The translations under genes were made by a program, and so were the position numbers. The notes below the pieces were generated by a model that did no database searches, was not told where the DNA came from, and saw only the letters and a list, made by a program, of their open reading frames with translations. From UBA12018 sp051656605 (lineage in GTDB: Bacteria > Bacteroidota > Bacteroidia > Bacteroidales > CAMTPD01): a stretch of DNA of 64,000 nt. The stretch is taken from positions 1 to 64,000 of the forward strand of contig JBOGCF010000040.1 of NCBI GenBank assembly GCA_051656605.1. The letters run 5' to 3'. Of this stretch, positions 62,023 through 64,000 are shown piece after piece (the first letter of the stretch is position 1; the number at the start of each line of letters is the position of its first letter).

Positions 62023-62472
62023 TTACTGATTTTTCTTCGGAAGAAACTCCGAAACATCCTTACCAAATCGATACAATTCTCTCACTACAGAGGAGCTGAT
62101 GTGCGCATATTCTACATCGGTAAATAAGATCATTGTGTCTACGTCGGATATTTTTCGATTGATATCGGCAATGTTCTTTTCGTATTCAAAGTCAAACACT
62201 GATCTTACTCCGCGAATGATGAAAGCTGCGTCTTGCTCTTTGGCAAAATCGACCGTCAGATTATCGTATGCCGCCACCTTTACGCGTGGATCGTCGGCAT
62301 AGAGATCTCTGATCGTCTGCAATCGCTCTTCTAGTGTAAACAGTGTGCGCTTCATATCGTTTATACCGATTGCGATTATTAACTCATCTACCAGATTGAG
62401 CGAACGCTTCACGATGGAGTCGTGCCCTTTGGTAAAGGGATCAAACGTTCCGGGAAATAGTGCACGTTTCAT
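62023..62472 (-). CDS. coaD: Phosphopantetheine adenylyltransferase
   Basis: A 149-aa nucleotidyltransferase with GTFDPFTKGHDSI (the T/HxGH adenylate-binding block, about 8-20), RGVRSVFDFEYE for the substrate site and YAHISSSVVRELYRFG near the C-terminus. It carries out the penultimate step of coenzyme A synthesis. Length is slightly shorter than in E. coli. Between parE and the S41 protease, a common Bacteroidales order. Confidence 0.95.
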   Translation of the reverse strand: MKRALFPGTFDPFTKGHDSIVKRSLNLVDELIIAIGINDMKRTLFTLEERLQTIRDLYADDPRVKVAAYDNLTVDFAKEQDAAFIIRGVRSVFDFEYEKNIADINRKISDVDTMILFTDVEYAHISSSVVRELYRFGKDVSEFLPKKNQ

Positions 62473-62502
62473 GCGTTATATTTTTCGTCGTTGTGTTATT
62501 GC

Positions 62503-64000
62503 TTATGCGAGGTCTTCTTCTACCACCAGGTTGTCGATGATAAACGTTTGTCGTTCCATCGTGTTTTTGCCCATATAGAACTCCAACATCTCCTTTACCG
62601 AGTCTTCTTTCTTCATGCGCACCGGGTCGAGACGAATGTCTTCGTTGATAAAGTTGCGAAACTCATCGGGCGAGATCTCTCCAAGTCCTTTAAATCGGGT
62701 AATCTCGGGCTTTGGTCCCAACTTTTCGATGGCAGCCACACGTTCTTCGTCGCTGTAGCAATAAATCGTTTCCTTTTTATTACGCACACGAAACAGCGGT
62801 GTTTGAAGGATATAAACATGGTTCTTCTTAATCAAATCGGGGAAGAACTGCAAGAAGAAGGTGATCAACAAGAGGCGAATGTGCATACCGTCGACATCGG
62901 CATCGGTTGCGATGATTACCTTGTTGTAACGTAAGCCTTCGAGTCCGTCTTCGATATTCAATGCAGCTTGCAACAGGTTGAACTCTTCGTTTTCGTATAC
63001 AATCTTTTTGGTAAGGCCAAACGAGTTGAGCGGCTTACCTCGAAGTGAGAATACGGCTTGATAATTGGGATTACGGCTTTTGGTGATGGATCCACTGGCC
63101 GAGTCTCCCTCGGTAATAAAGATACACGTTTCGTCGAGCTTCTCTCCTTTGTTGTCGTTGAAGTGCAAACGGCAGTCGCGCAACTTCTTGTTGTGCAAGT
63201 TTGCTTTCTTGGCGCGCTCACGGGCCAACTTGGTTACGCCGGCAATGGCTTTGCGTTCTTTCTCCGACTCAAGGATCTTTTTGTAAAGAATCTCTGAGGT
63301 TTCGCCGTGCTTGTGCAGGTAGTTGTCGAGTTCTTTCTTGAGAAAATCGCCGACAAACTTGGCGATCGACATTCCATCGGGAGCAATGTCTTTCGATCCG
63401 AGCTTTGTTTTGGTTTGCGATTCGAATACCGGCTCTTCTACTTTTACACTGATGGCCGCGACGATTCCGTTACGAATATCTGAATATTCGAAGTTCTTAT
63501 TATAATACTCTTTGATCACGCGTGAGGTTGCTTCACGAAACGCGGTAAGGTGTGTACCTCCGTGCGTGGTGTGCTGACCGTTGACAAACGAGTAATACTC
63601 TTCGCCGTATTGATTACTGTGGGTGATTACAATCTCGATGTCTTCGCCCGACAAGTGTATGATCGGATAAAGTGGATCGGAGGTCATGTTTTCGTTCAAC
63701 AAGTCGACCAGTCCGTTGCGCGAATAAAACTTCTTGCCGTTGAAAAGGATCGTAAGCCCTGAGTTCAGGAATACATAGTTCTTCAACAACGACTCGATGT
63801 ATTCGTCTTTGTATTTGTAGTCTTTGAAGATAGAGGCATCGGGACGAAACTGTACCATGGTTCCGTTCATCTCTTCGCTTTTTTCAATTCCCGATTCGCT
63901 GGTGATGTGAGCACAGCAAAACTCTACACGCTTGGTTTCTCCCTCGCGAAAACTCTGGATGCAGAAGTAAGTAGACAACGCATTTACGGCTTTGATACCT
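62503..64000 (-). CDS. parE: DNA topoisomerase IV subunit B (N-terminal part beyond the window)
   Basis: About 498 residues are visible; the frame runs on past 64000 as GIKAVNALSTYF, so the TTG at 63978 is not the start and the N-terminal ATPase (Bergerat) part is missing. Present are the transducer region (about TTHGGTHLTAFREA), the TOPRIM domain with ITEGDSASGSITKSRNPNYQ, LRGKPLNSFG and DADVDGMHIRLLL, and the C-terminal RFKGLGEISPDEF. The TKSRNP form and the local gene order fit ParE rather than GyrB, but gyrB is the alternative. Confidence 0.85.
   Translation of the reverse strand, partial: GIKAVNALSTYFCIQSFREGETKRVEFCCAHITSESGIEKSEEMNGTMVQFRPDASIFKDYKYKDEYIESLLKNYVFLNSGLTILFNGKKFYSRNGLVDLLNENMTSDPLYPIIHLSGEDIEIVITHSNQYGEEYYSFVNGQHTTHGGTHLTAFREATSRVIKEYYNKNFEYSDIRNGIVAAISVKVEEPVFESQTKTKLGSKDIAPDGMSIAKFVGDFLKKELDNYLHKHGETSEILYKKILESEKERKAIAGVTKLARERAKKANLHNKKLRDCRLHFNDNKGEKLDETCIFITEGDSASGSITKSRNPNYQAVFSLRGKPLNSFGLTKKIVYENEEFNLLQAALNIEDGLEGLRYNKVIIATDADVDGMHIRLLLITFFLQFFPDLIKKNHVYILQTPLFRVRNKKETIYCYSDEERVAAIEKLGPKPEITRFKGLGEISPDEFRNFINEDIRLDPVRMKKEDSVKEMLEFYMGKNTMERQTFIIDNLVVEEDLA

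Overview
The window looks like a chromosomal segment of a Bacteroidales bacterium (Bacteroides/Parabacteroides-like; the genus cannot be fixed from sequence alone). The signs are Bacteroidetes promoters of the form TTTG-N19/20-TAnnTTTG (for example before rpmH, efp and trxA), weak Shine-Dalgarno sites, lipoprotein signals ending in a Cys soon after the hydrophobic core, 6-bladed beta-propeller lipoproteins, SusC/OmpA-like outer-membrane barrels and a BACON-domain lipoprotein. No tRNA or rRNA gene and no CRISPR array was seen.

Layout. 1-136 is the 5' end of a group II intron sitting directly behind the lpxH terminator. 240-10343 is housekeeping: lpxH, a DUF59 Fe-S assembly protein, radC, efp, lrgB/lrgA on the minus strand, then rpmH and a plus-strand operon PASTA protein-rluD-ddl-acyltransferase-nadE. 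10422-36303 is an accessory region. 36396-64000 returns to conserved genes: trxA, dnaE, an RND efflux operon, a TruC-like pseudouridine synthase, a likely small RNA, dprA-thioesterase, a U32 protein, dus, an epimerase, rnr-PAP2, an orphan plug-domain protein, a cytolysin-like lipoprotein, an ECF sigma factor, and parE-coaD-S41 protease (parE runs off the window).

The accessory region has three parts. (1) 13.1-22.6 kb is an AT-rich, self-contained peptide natural-product (RiPP) cassette: two small double-glycine-leader precursor peptides (one of 44 aa too short for routine gene calling, one of 64 aa ending in ..FICWC), a radical SAM/SPASM maturase, an outer-membrane barrel, a C39-peptidase ABC exporter, a very short HlyD-like protein, and a divergent histidine kinase/response regulator pair. 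The cassette is bracketed by a 76-bp direct repeat (1 mismatch) that is the 3' end of a beta-propeller lipoprotein gene, so it appears to have been inserted beside, or to have split, a propeller locus. (2) 22.5-30.3 kb is an array of paralogous propeller lipoproteins, one a double-frameshift pseudogene and two mosaics of identical ends and divergent middles. (3) 30.3-36.3 kb holds a secreted alpha/beta hydrolase and two large plug-plus-barrel outer-membrane proteins.

How they may work together (inference): the two-component system reads an envelope signal, perhaps the mature peptide, and activates a precursor promoter that has a good -7 box but no -33 box. The maturase modifies the precursors, and the C39 transporter cuts after Gly-Gly and exports the product. 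Two noncoding intervals (12.2-12.4 kb and 60.14-60.28 kb) carry degenerate tandem repeats of unrelated sequence but the same 22-23 bp period, a pattern no gene call explains.
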